Shown: positions 1 to 6,444 of the stretch, piece by piece
Position numbering within the stretch: position 1 is the stretch's first letter
Layout of the letters: every line of letters begins with the position of its first letter
Source of the DNA: Bacteroidales bacterium UBA1208
Lineage (GTDB): Bacteria; Bacteroidota; Bacteroidia; Bacteroidales; P3
DNA: 14,727 nucleotides
Direction of reading: 5' to 3'
Assembly: GCA_002309955.1 (NCBI GenBank)
Contig: DBXQ01000079.1
Span: forward strand, 1-14,727
Notes under the pieces: generated by a model
The model's database searches: none
Told to the model about the DNA's origin: nothing
Seen by the model: the letters and a program-made list of their open reading frames with translations, nothing else
Program-made: the position numbers and the translations under genes

Positions 1-580
1 GGCAGGCACCATGCTCTGGATCATTTGTCAGGTTGTTGCAGGTAAAGACGATGTAGAAAGAGGAGTCGACAATGACAGGTTTGGAGAAGAAGACTTCATA
101 GACGGGTATATTGCAATGGCTATGGGAGTCCTCGGTATGGCAGCAGAGATCAAGCTTGTAGATTCTGGGGGTGACCGTGTCCCAACGGAGGGAGTCGCTG
201 ATAATGGTCATTTGGTGGTTGACGCTGTCAAAGCGGGCAAGCATCAAATATTCGGGTTGATAGAAGTTACTGTCGCGGGTGTAGCTGAGATATTTGGTCA
301 CCATGACGGACATTCCCTTGACAGCGATGCTGTCGGCGCTGTAATGCTCTTTGGCTTCGTGATCGTGGTAATCAAACCCACCTGCAATACAATAGGAACA
401 TGAAAACGGTGCACTGTTTGGTGATGATGAGTGGTCGAGGTAACGAGGCAAAGTGTCGTACCACTCGGAGTAGTGGTAGCGCGGGGATTTGCCGAATATG
501 GTGTCGGACTGCGCCGAAGCCTGAAGGAAGGAAAAGAAAATCGCAACGAACAGCAGATATTTAAGACAACGGGGGTTCAT
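1..580 (-). CDS. Secreted hypothetical protein, family A (3' end outside window)
   Basis: Reading the minus strand from an ATG at 580-578 gives 193 uninterrupted codons that run off the left edge with no stop, so only the N-terminal part is present. The first ~24 residues form a signal peptide: MNPRCLKYLL, a hydrophobic core, then an ASAQ cleavage site. The mature part is rich in Tyr, His, Asp and Ser and has scattered cysteines (CSYC, LCCH). I do not recognise a named domain. It is clearly paralogous to the gene at 13212-14676: both have a Tyr/Trp-rich start, a block KEHYSADSIAVKGMSV against AKYFYTDTALSIWGIGV, and a block KPVIVDSSFYI against QPITVEDSFYI (residues ~167-177 here). By analogy the missing C-terminus may carry a T9SS sorting domain, but that is inference. 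It lies 68 nt behind gene B with no promoter of its own visible, so the two are probably cotranscribed. Extracytoplasmic location is likely; function is unknown. Confidence 0.85.
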   Translation of the reverse strand, partial: MNPRCLKYLLFVAIFFSFLQASAQSDTIFGKSPRYHYSEWYDTLPRYLDHSSSPNSAPFSCSYCIAGGFDYHDHEAKEHYSADSIAVKGMSVMVTKYLSYTRDSNFYQPEYLMLARFDSVNHQMTIISDSLRWDTVTPRIYKLDLCCHTEDSHSHCNIPVYEVFFSKPVIVDSSFYIVFTCNNLTNDPEHGAC

Positions 581-648
581 ATTATTTATTTTTTGGCAGT
601 TATTTCCGTTTGTATATATTTATTGATTGAGGAATGGTTGACAGCGTG

Positions 649-2142
649 TCAAAAGCAGTTGAGCGTATTTGTAAGCATATCTTTTTCGACAGTGAAAGAT
701 TTCCATGTTATAGATCTTCTATTACAAAAAATAGCTAAGTCATCACCGCCCGGACATCTGTTTATTGGGTTTAGTATATAATTGTTTCTTGGATAATACG
801 TCATACAGCGGACTCTGGGGAATAATACAGGAGAATAATGGTAAAATGCATGATAATCTTGGAAGATAGAATTACTGCCTGGATAAGTGCCACCAAACAG
901 CACCGCAGTATTGTTAATAATGTCGAGGGCGTGCAAACTCTTGTTGGGATTGGTGAAGTAATAGTCGATATAATCAGCAGTGTTCAGAAAGGACATAAGC
1001 CGTATTCCACTTTGGTTTCCCGAAACATTCCTTGTCAAAGCATAGAGGGCTTCAGCAGTATTATTGTTGATATATCGCATATCGGTCAATCTGACATAAT
1101 CGTTTTCCAAGGCATACTGGTTGGACAGATTGACAATGGTCTCGCAAGGGTGGTCAATCCCCATGCGATAGAAAACTGTACCAAAATGAGTATTGCAGCA
1201 AGGATGGGCAACAAAGAAATCATTTCTCATGTCACATCCATAGAGAACCAAAGAGTCAGCTTCCGCTCTATAGGTAGGCACTATGGCAGGATTGCTTATT
1301 ATGTTGGCCGTCTGGGTTGAGAAACATCTTGGAGTACTGAAACAACTGGTAGGGTCTGCTAGAATCCATGCCGCTTTCGAAGCGCGAAGGACAAATTTGT
1401 GGTGTTCGTTCTTTAATCGAGACACAGCAATGACAGAACCAAAGGCATGGCCGATGTCGCAAAACAATTCATCACTACTTGTGAGGTTGGCTGCAGAGCA
1501 CTCCCACGTTGTCGGACCGTTCGGATAGATATCCACTACACAGGAAGAGGGATAGACAGTCGAAGGGTCTGCACTACCTATCATAGAGATGGACATGCCT
1601 TGACTTGCATTGTATACGGTCATCTTGGTCATCAAAGCCGTCTTGGGTATGCTGGCAAGTTCATACTGGGCAGAACCAGTCAGAATGTCGTCGATAGAGA
1701 ATTTGCCGACAAGTCCGATATAAGTGGTCTCGTATGTTATTTGTCCATCCATGCCAACGAGAAAGTTGCCTGTAGTGACACGGAAGGCGCCACAGAAGTA
1801 ACAGACACGTTCATATATTTCCATGTCTTTTATCAGTAGAAGCGTATCGCCAGAGCTGGGTGCTGGCGCCATTGGGAAAGGATTGAAACCCAAAGCACAG
1901 GCATCCCTTAGCTTGAAGGAAACAGTAGAAGAGTTATTCAAATTGCGAATGGTGAAACGATGCTCACCGCTGGAAGTGGCCAAGTCATAATTGTACATGA
2001 CAACCAATGTGTCGTCACAATTTCGTACAATGACACTGTTCCCCAGCACTGTGCCACTTCCTATTTCGGTTTCATGAAAATATTGACCAAAAGAGAGCGT
2101 GGAACACATAGCAAACAATAGGCATAAGAGAATTTTTTTCAT
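649..2142 (-). CDS. Secreted hypothetical protein, family B (497 aa)
   Basis: The frame is open from 2163, but I place the start at 2142 because MKKILLCLLFAMCSTLSFGQ is a textbook signal peptide and the seven codons before it are not. The mature ~477 residues have repeated beta-type stretches and many cysteines (YFCGAF near residue 117, and a run with SCFSTPRC), suggesting an all-beta, possibly propeller-like exported protein. That fold guess is weak. No catalytic motif is visible. The C-terminus ends in NTLNCF and shows no T9SS sorting domain, unlike the family A relative at the right end. The N-terminal ~119 residues match the 97-aa protein at 12847-13140, sharing the IKDMEIYERVCYFC / VKDFKVLDDWVFC block. 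A strong Bacteroidetes-type promoter lies ~120-150 nt upstream, giving a leader of about 110 nt, and gene A follows 68 nt downstream. Function is unknown. Confidence 0.85.
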   Translation of the reverse strand: MKKILLCLLFAMCSTLSFGQYFHETEIGSGTVLGNSVIVRNCDDTLVVMYNYDLATSSGEHRFTIRNLNNSSTVSFKLRDACALGFNPFPMAPAPSSGDTLLLIKDMEIYERVCYFCGAFRVTTGNFLVGMDGQITYETTYIGLVGKFSIDDILTGSAQYELASIPKTALMTKMTVYNASQGMSISMIGSADPSTVYPSSCVVDIYPNGPTTWECSAANLTSSDELFCDIGHAFGSVIAVSRLKNEHHKFVLRASKAAWILADPTSCFSTPRCFSTQTANIISNPAIVPTYRAEADSLVLYGCDMRNDFFVAHPCCNTHFGTVFYRMGIDHPCETIVNLSNQYALENDYVRLTDMRYINNNTAEALYALTRNVSGNQSGIRLMSFLNTADYIDYYFTNPNKSLHALDIINNTAVLFGGTYPGSNSIFQDYHAFYHYSPVLFPRVRCMTYYPRNNYILNPINRCPGGDDLAIFCNRRSITWKSFTVEKDMLTNTLNCF

Positions 2143-2210
2143 ATACAATATATTTAAAGTCAAGATGGGTTCTATGCTTTGTCAATACATATTGTCCATC
2201 ACAACAGACT

Positions 2211-2379
2211 GAACCCTTTAATCTGCCGTATGAGCAATGATTTTCATTTACTATTCAGGTGCAAATATACAATTATTTTCCCATTTGACAAAATTTTTTT
2301 CTTGTTTTTTTATTCAATACAATAATAAACATTTAATATTTAACACATTAGTCATACACGGAAGAACCCTTCGATCTGC
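2211..2379. repeat. Degenerate 16-nt direct repeat (GAACCCTTnnATCTGC)
   Basis: GAACCCTTTAATCTGC at 2211-2226 and GAACCCTTCGATCTGC at 2364-2379 agree at 14 of 16 positions. Each also has a GGGTTCTAT element nearby (2167-2175 and 2397-2406) complementary to the GAACCC part, so both copies could form small stems, in opposite arrangements. It could be an operator pair, the ends of a degraded insertion, or chance. The coordinates span both copies and the sequence between them. Confidence 0.35.
2262..2292 (-). promoter_or_regulatory. Bacteroidetes-type promoter for gene B
   Basis: On the minus strand a TTTG (-33 element) at 2292-2289 is followed after exactly 19 nt by TATATTTG at 2269-2262, matching the TTTG-N19-TAnnTTTG consensus of the Bacteroidetes primary sigma factor. 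Transcription should start near 2255, leaving a leader of roughly 110 nt before the ATG at 2142. Confidence 0.75.
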
Positions 2380-2425
2380 ATTGGTTTGAATATAAACGGG
2401 TTCTATTGATTGTTTTTTTGAGAGC

Positions 2426-2442
2426 GCGTGTCTCCGACACGC
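2426..2442. repeat. Perfect 7-bp hairpin
   Basis: GCGTGTC (2426-2432) and GACACGC (2436-2442) are perfect inverted repeats around a TCC loop. The G+C-rich stem stands out in an AT-rich intergenic region and is the first of three closely spaced hairpins. Confidence 0.7.
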
Positions 2443-2443
2443 T

Positions 2444-2502
2444 GAGATGTATTTGCCCGATAACCCCACATGGTGAGTGGGGTTATTGAGAGTTTGCATC
2501 TT
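2444..2502. repeat. Long two-part hairpin in intergenic region
   Basis: The inner stem ATAACCCCAC (2460-2469) pairs perfectly with GTGGGGTTAT (2477-2486) around a 7-nt loop and extends two more pairs outward (one G-T). After an internal loop, GAGATGTA (2444-2451) can pair with TGCATCTT (2495-2502) with two G-T wobbles. This suggests a folded RNA or a REP/dispersed-repeat type element. There is no T-run after it on either strand, so it is not a typical intrinsic terminator. Confidence 0.6.
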
Positions 2503-2557
2503 CGAGGCGATTTATAGATATCCTCTTAAGATTACATGCTTTCAGCACGTATACCGA

Positions 2558-2589
2558 TCATTAGGATGAAATTCATGCCATCCTAATGA
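2558..2589. repeat. Perfect 11-bp inverted repeat
   Basis: TCATTAGGATG (2558-2568) and CATCCTAATGA (2579-2589) are exact inverted repeats separated by 10 nt. A nearly symmetric CCGAT / ACCGAT context continues outside. It could be a protein-binding palindrome, part of a structured RNA, or part of a dispersed repeat together with the two hairpins just upstream. No T-run follows. Confidence 0.65.
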
Positions 2590-2694
2590 CCGATTTGGGT
2601 TAATGACACTACACAATTGGTTTTTCGAAAGTTTCTGTTTTGCTAAAAAAAAGTTTTTTTACAGACAGAAATCTTATATATGGAAAAAAATATG

Positions 2695-2717
2695 TAATTT
2701 TGCAATCCGTATTTTTG
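2695..2717 (+). promoter_or_regulatory. Candidate -7 boxes for the UPF0371 gene
   Basis: Two overlapping candidates fit TAnnTTTG: TAATTTTG at 2695-2702 and TATTTTTG at 2710-2717, 21-43 nt before the ATG at 2738. Neither has a clear TTTG -33 element at the usual 19-21 nt spacing, so the call rests on the -7 match and position only. Confidence 0.5.
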
Positions 2718-2737
2718 CAACACAAAAACACGGAAAG

Positions 2738-4204
2738 ATGAAACACGGTTTTGACAACGAGAAGTATCTCAAGATTCAGTCCGAACACATCAAGGAACGA
2801 ATTTCCCAGTTCGGAAACAAACTTTACTTAGAATTTGGCGGTAAGCTTTTTGACGACTACCACGCCAGTCGTGTCCTCCCTGGTTTTGAACCCGACAGCA
2901 AGCTGAAGATGCTGATGCAGCTACGCGACGATGCCGAGATAGTAATAGCGATCAGCGCCCGCGACATTGAGAAGAACAAGGTGCGCGGAGACTTGGGAAT
3001 CACATACGATGTGGATGTGCTGAGATTGCGCGACGAGTTTATCGGGCGTGGACTGATGGTGAGCGGAGTGGTGATTACCCAGTACAACGGACAGGCGAGT
3101 GCGAAGGCGTTCCGCGAGAGATTGGAACGGTTGGGCATTAATGTTTATTATCATTATGTCATAGAAGGGTATCCGACAAATGTGGACCTTATTTGTTCAG
3201 CCAACGGCTTTGGCAAGAATGAATATGTTGAGACCACGCGCCCGCTGGTGGTGGTCACAGCACCAGGACCGGGAAGTGGCAAGATGGCCGTATGCCTGAG
3301 CCAGTTGTATCAGGAGAACCAGCGCGGAGTGAAAGCCGGTTATGCGAAGTTCGAGACATTCCCCATTTGGAGCATACCCTTGAAGCACCCGGTAAATGTG
3401 GCCTACGAGGCAGCCACGGCCGACCTGAACGATGTGAATATGATTGACCCGTTCCATCTGGAGGCTTACGGCAAGACGACGGTGAACTACAACCGCGATA
3501 TCGAGATATTCCCTGTGCTGAACGCTATCTTTGAGGGGATTTATGGATACAACCCCTATAAATCGCCTACGGATATGGGTGTGAACATGGCAGGATTCTG
3601 CATCAGCGACGACGAGGTGTGTTGCAATGCCTCGAAGGACGAAATAATACGCCGCTATTATAACGCCTTGTGCGAATTTGCCATGGGAAAGACTTCGGAG
3701 ACGGAGGTGAACAAGATTGCGCTGCTGATGAAGCAGCTCAAACTTACCACTGCCGACCGACGCACCACCGTGGCAGCACTGGAGCGCAAGAGACAAGAGA
3801 ACGCTGACGCATCGGCTATCGAGCTGCAGGACGGCACCATTATTACCGCTCACAGCAGTACACTGCTCGGCCCCAGTGCCGCATTGCTGCTCAACGCCAC
3901 CAAGCATCTGGCCGGAATAGACCATAGCGTGAAGCTGATTGCCCAAGAGATTATTGAGCCCATACAGTACACAAAAGTCAAGTTGCTGCATGGTCACAAT
4001 CCCCGCCTACATACCGACGAGGTGCTTGTGGCCCTTTCGATGCTCAGTTTGACGGATGAGAACTGCCGCCGCGCACTGGCCACGTTGCCACAACTAAATG
4101 GCTGCCAAGTGCACGCCACTGTGATGCTGAGCGAGGTGGACCGGAAGATTTTCAAAAAGTTGGGTATCGGATTGACAACAGACCCGCTGCAAAAGAAAAA
4201 ATAG
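2738..4204 (+). CDS. UPF0371 / DUF1846 family protein (488 aa)
   Basis: This belongs to the DUF1846 (UPF0371) family, whose biochemical role I do not know to be established. The open frame extends upstream to 2603, but the family-typical N-terminus (MKHGFDNEKYLKIQSEHIKE, then a LYLEFGGKLFDDYHASRVLPGF-type block at residues ~29-50) begins at the ATG at 2738, and the promoter-like boxes lie just before it. A glycine-rich loop TAPGPGSGKMA at residues 174-184 resembles a P-loop (G177 to K182), so nucleotide binding is plausible though not shown here. The length agrees with the ~490-500 residues I expect for the family. There is no signal peptide, so it should be cytoplasmic. It is transcribed alone, away from gene B and towards panB, and shares a terminator region with panB. 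The family assignment is firm; the function is open. Confidence 0.92.
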   Translation: MKHGFDNEKYLKIQSEHIKERISQFGNKLYLEFGGKLFDDYHASRVLPGFEPDSKLKMLMQLRDDAEIVIAISARDIEKNKVRGDLGITYDVDVLRLRDEFIGRGLMVSGVVITQYNGQASAKAFRERLERLGINVYYHYVIEGYPTNVDLICSANGFGKNEYVETTRPLVVVTAPGPGSGKMAVCLSQLYQENQRGVKAGYAKFETFPIWSIPLKHPVNVAYEAATADLNDVNMIDPFHLEAYGKTTVNYNRDIEIFPVLNAIFEGIYGYNPYKSPTDMGVNMAGFCISDDEVCCNASKDEIIRRYYNALCEFAMGKTSETEVNKIALLMKQLKLTTADRRTTVAALERKRQENADASAIELQDGTIITAHSSTLLGPSAALLLNATKHLAGIDHSVKLIAQEIIEPIQYTKVKLLHGHNPRLHTDEVLVALSMLSLTDENCRRALATLPQLNGCQVHATVMLSEVDRKIFKKLGIGLTTDPLQKKK

Positions 4205-4226
4205 TGCATCGAAAGAATGAATGCAC
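4204..4226 (+). terminator. Small hairpin over the UPF0371 stop codon
   Basis: GTGCAT (4204-4209) and ATGCAC (4221-4226) form a 6-bp stem beginning at the last base of the TAG stop. Downstream on the plus strand is an A-run, not a T-run, so it is weak as an intrinsic terminator and may only protect the 3' end or stall polymerase. Confidence 0.3.
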
Positions 4227-4235
4227 AAAAAAACA

Positions 4236-4277
4236 AGGGGCGAAAGAGCCTAATCGAGATGAGGTTCTTTCGCCCCT
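4236..4277. terminator. Shared terminator between UPF0371 gene and panB
   Basis: AGGGGCGAAAGAGCC (4236-4250) pairs with GGTTCTTTCGCCCCT (4263-4277) as a 15-bp stem with one G-T wobble and a 12-nt loop. Reading the minus strand, the stem is followed by a T-rich run (TTGTTTTTTTG), which makes a good intrinsic terminator for the panB operon. On the plus strand only a short CCCCTTTA tail follows, so termination of the UPF0371 transcript is probably less efficient. Confidence 0.85.
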
Positions 4278-4300
4278 TTATGTTGATATGGACAGGGATG

Positions 4301-5119
4301 TCAGTACTGCTCCTTGGCGTTGGGGAAGTCTAAACTTTTGACATCCGAAATATACTGACGGATAGCATTGCTAATTTCGGCACCAAAACTGCCATAGACA
4401 CGCAGATAACGCGGAGTGAATTGCTGGGTTATGCCAAGCATGTCCTGGAGAACGAGCACTTGGCCGTCGGTACTGCTGCCAGCGCCGATACCGATGGTGG
4501 GGATTTTCAGTTCGGAGGTGACCTGAGCGGCCAGTTTGGCCGGAATTTTTTCGAGGACAATGCTGAAACAGCCTGCATCTTCGAGGACATGGGCATCGTG
4601 GATGAGGCGGTTGGCCTCGTCGTTCTGGGTGGCACGGACGGCATAGGTGCCGAATTTATTGATGCTTTGCGGGGTGAGGCCAAGATGCCCCATGACGGGA
4701 ATGCCGGCGGTTAGGATGCGGCAGATGGATTCGAGGACTTCTTCGCCTCCCTCGAGTTTGACAGCATCTGCACCGGTTTCTTTCATGATACGGATGGCGG
4801 AGGCAAGGGCTTGTTTGGAGTTGCCTTGATAAGTACCAAAGGGCATGTCAACCACAACCAATGCACGCTTGATGGCACGTTTGACGGAGGAGGCATAGAC
4901 GATCATCTCGTCGAGGGTAATCGGAAGGGTGGTGTCGTAGCCTTCCATCACGTTGGCGGCAGAATCGCCGACCAAAACCACATCTATCTTTGTTGCATCG
5001 AGCAGCTTTGCCATCGAATAGTCATAGGCCGTGAGCATGGCAATCTTTTCTCCCGACATTTTCATGCGCTGGAGAACATGGGTGGTAACTTTCGTTACAT
5101 CAGTCTGTAAATAAGCCAT
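4301..5119 (-). CDS. panB: 3-methyl-2-oxobutanoate hydroxymethyltransferase
   Basis: PanB adds a hydroxymethyl group from 5,10-methylenetetrahydrofolate to alpha-ketoisovalerate, giving ketopantoate, the first committed step of pantothenate and CoA synthesis in the cytoplasm. The protein is 272 aa, close to family length. Motifs are in order: MLTAYDYSMAKLLD (residues 28-41), the metal-binding Asp in VLVGDS (D52), YDTTLPITLDEMI (61-73), the second metal Asp in VVVDMPF (D91), KLEGG (E123), PVMGHLGLTPQ (141-151), the catalytic Glu in IVLEKIP (E190), and PTIGIGAG. All expected active-site residues are present. It is the last gene of the minus-strand run, 11 nt after the preceding hypothetical gene, and is followed by a strong terminator. 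No panC or panD lies nearby. Confidence 0.97.
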   Translation of the reverse strand: MAYLQTDVTKVTTHVLQRMKMSGEKIAMLTAYDYSMAKLLDATKIDVVLVGDSAANVMEGYDTTLPITLDEMIVYASSVKRAIKRALVVVDMPFGTYQGNSKQALASAIRIMKETGADAVKLEGGEEVLESICRILTAGIPVMGHLGLTPQSINKFGTYAVRATQNDEANRLIHDAHVLEDAGCFSIVLEKIPAKLAAQVTSELKIPTIGIGAGSSTDGQVLVLQDMLGITQQFTPRYLRVYGSFGAEISNAIRQYISDVKSLDFPNAKEQY

Positions 5120-5130
5120 AATGATTGTTA

Positions 5131-6402
5131 TTATTCAATTTCTTCATCTCCGTCGTTGCGGAAGATCATACCATCGGAAGGGTCGATGGTTTCTTCCTCC
5201 TCATCAATAATGCGGAGCATGTTTCGGAACAATTTTCTGAATTCGTATTGCCCGTTACGATCCATCCGGAAAGGTTTGAAGAATCGTTCTTCGCCGTTAA
5301 TCGTGATAGCGACAGCCCCTTGCTCGGTGGGAGAATCGGCCGGGAAGAGATATTTGGAGACTTCATCCTCGGAGATGCGTTTGGCAATATAGATGGTGTC
5401 GAATTGTGTGAGGTTGAGAGCACCCTGTATCATGAGGACAGGACCCCCTTTTATTTTTTTTGTGGTAAGAGGTTTGTATTCGGCACCTTTGCTACTGTAT
5501 TTCTTAGCATAGACACGCAAACGCGACTCCAATTGCTCTTCGGTTACAGGGAAACGGATGAAGATGGAGTCGGTCAAAGCGGTACACTCGTCAGGCTGAC
5601 GATTGAAGGAGGAGTGCAACACGACATAGCCTACGGGAAGGATGATGTTGCGACGATGGGGCACCAGAAAATATTTCTCAAGAAACTGTTGGTAGTCGAG
5701 ATGTTCTTCAATGGAAATCTGAACCGGAGGAGGACAAGAGTCGCGCGTGTTGTCGACAGCGTAAATGGAACCTTTTTTGAGAATCAGTTGGGTGTAGTAG
5801 GCACGTATATTGCTGTCTTGTGCAGGCAGATAGCAACCGCCTCCCCCCCCGATACACTCGATGGGATTGTGACGGAAGGTGACCAAAACGCTGCCTTCGA
5901 GAGGGATGTCTTTATTGAGCACTTTGCGGGACGAAGGCAAATCGGCACAATCGTAGACCTGCTTGTCGGTTGGCACTTCGTAACGAACGAGTTCGACGGT
6001 GTCGCCGTGGCAGCTACAATGGATGGGATTGTAGGCATAACGGACAGGGACAATCTCATGCCCCCGCATGGTGAAATAGCGATAAACCGATTCGACCCGG
6101 GATTTCATTATTGATTGATTGCGCGCATTGCCAAAAGCCTCGATAGACATGGTGTACATCCTGGGGTTATCTCTATCAAAAGCCACTTTGTAGGCAGAAT
6201 CGAGCAAGTCCAGATCCTCTTCTTGGTAGGCGCTATCACCCTCATGGAAATGCAACAGCAAACAGAACTCCTCGGGATTGGTCCATGCCTTGGGGAGGTC
6301 GCGAGGCTTTATTGGTTTTTCGGAAGGAATATATAATCCGGAAACTTGGGCACTGGCGGCAAGCGTCACTATCAAGGAAAAGAGGAAGACAATGCGTTTC
6401 AT
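5131..6402 (-). CDS. Exported hypothetical protein, weakly OmpA-like segment (423 aa)
   Basis: The N-terminus MKRIVFLFSLIVTLAASAQ is a clear signal peptide with cleavage after ~residue 19, so the protein is exported to the periplasm or outer membrane. Residues ~63-125 (LDLLDSAYKVAF, then SIEAFGNARNQSIMKSRVESVYRYF) resemble the helix-strand-helix of OmpA-type peptidoglycan-binding domains, including the Asn..Arg..Val spacing. The match is faint and the core DxDG-like features are not obvious. A Gly5 stretch at residues 185-189 is partly encoded by a G8 tract. The C-terminus is strongly acidic (DEEEETIDPSD, then GDEEIE). No lipobox and no T9SS sorting tail are visible. It sits between moxR (42-nt gap) and panB (11-nt gap), which suggests cotranscription. 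I do not recognise the family; an envelope role is inferred from the signal peptide and the chaperone genes upstream. Confidence 0.85.
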   Translation of the reverse strand: MKRIVFLFSLIVTLAASAQVSGLYIPSEKPIKPRDLPKAWTNPEEFCLLLHFHEGDSAYQEEDLDLLDSAYKVAFDRDNPRMYTMSIEAFGNARNQSIMKSRVESVYRYFTMRGHEIVPVRYAYNPIHCSCHGDTVELVRYEVPTDKQVYDCADLPSSRKVLNKDIPLEGSVLVTFRHNPIECIGGGGGCYLPAQDSNIRAYYTQLILKKGSIYAVDNTRDSCPPPVQISIEEHLDYQQFLEKYFLVPHRRNIILPVGYVVLHSSFNRQPDECTALTDSIFIRFPVTEEQLESRLRVYAKKYSSKGAEYKPLTTKKIKGGPVLMIQGALNLTQFDTIYIAKRISEDEVSKYLFPADSPTEQGAVAITINGEERFFKPFRMDRNGQYEFRKLFRNMLRIIDEEEETIDPSDGMIFRNDGDEEIE

Positions 6403-6444
6403 GGCGAGCTATGATTTAATATCCAAATGATGAATATGGAGGGT

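Larger units (their letters stand above)
2143..2737. other. Divergent intergenic region with promoters and hairpins
   Basis: This 595-nt gap separates gene B (minus) from the UPF0371 gene (plus). From left to right it holds the B leader and promoter (to 2292), an AT-rich stretch, three hairpins at 2426-2442, 2444-2502 and 2558-2589, a second AT-rich stretch, and the UPF0371 promoter region (2695-2717). A degenerate 16-nt repeat, GAACCCTTnnATCTGC, occurs at 2211-2226 and 2364-2379. I see no convincing gene: the one open frame on the minus strand (2499-2314) runs straight through the hairpins and has no protein-like composition. Confidence 0.75.

Noticed and set aside
11..403. 130-aa plus-strand open frame at the left end
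   Set aside because: It is antisense to gene A, which has a signal peptide and a homologue at the right end of the window.
298..546. 82-aa minus-strand open frame in a different frame from gene A
   Set aside because: It overlaps gene A out of frame; Ser/Thr/Pro-rich translation without a signal peptide.
2314..2499. 61-aa minus-strand open frame in the intergenic region
   Set aside because: It runs through two hairpins, has no signal or domain, and is better explained by structured non-coding DNA.
2603..2737. Upstream extension of the UPF0371 protein
   Set aside because: The extra 45 residues are Phe/Lys-rich, overlap the likely promoter boxes and are not part of the family.
3197..3997. 266-aa minus-strand open frame inside the UPF0371 gene
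   Set aside because: It is fully antisense to a firmly identified conserved gene; its His/Val/Gln-rich composition is a codon shadow.
5125..6114. 329-aa plus-strand open frame opposite the exported hypothetical gene
   Set aside because: It is antisense to a gene with a clear signal peptide and operon context, and its translation has no recognisable domain.
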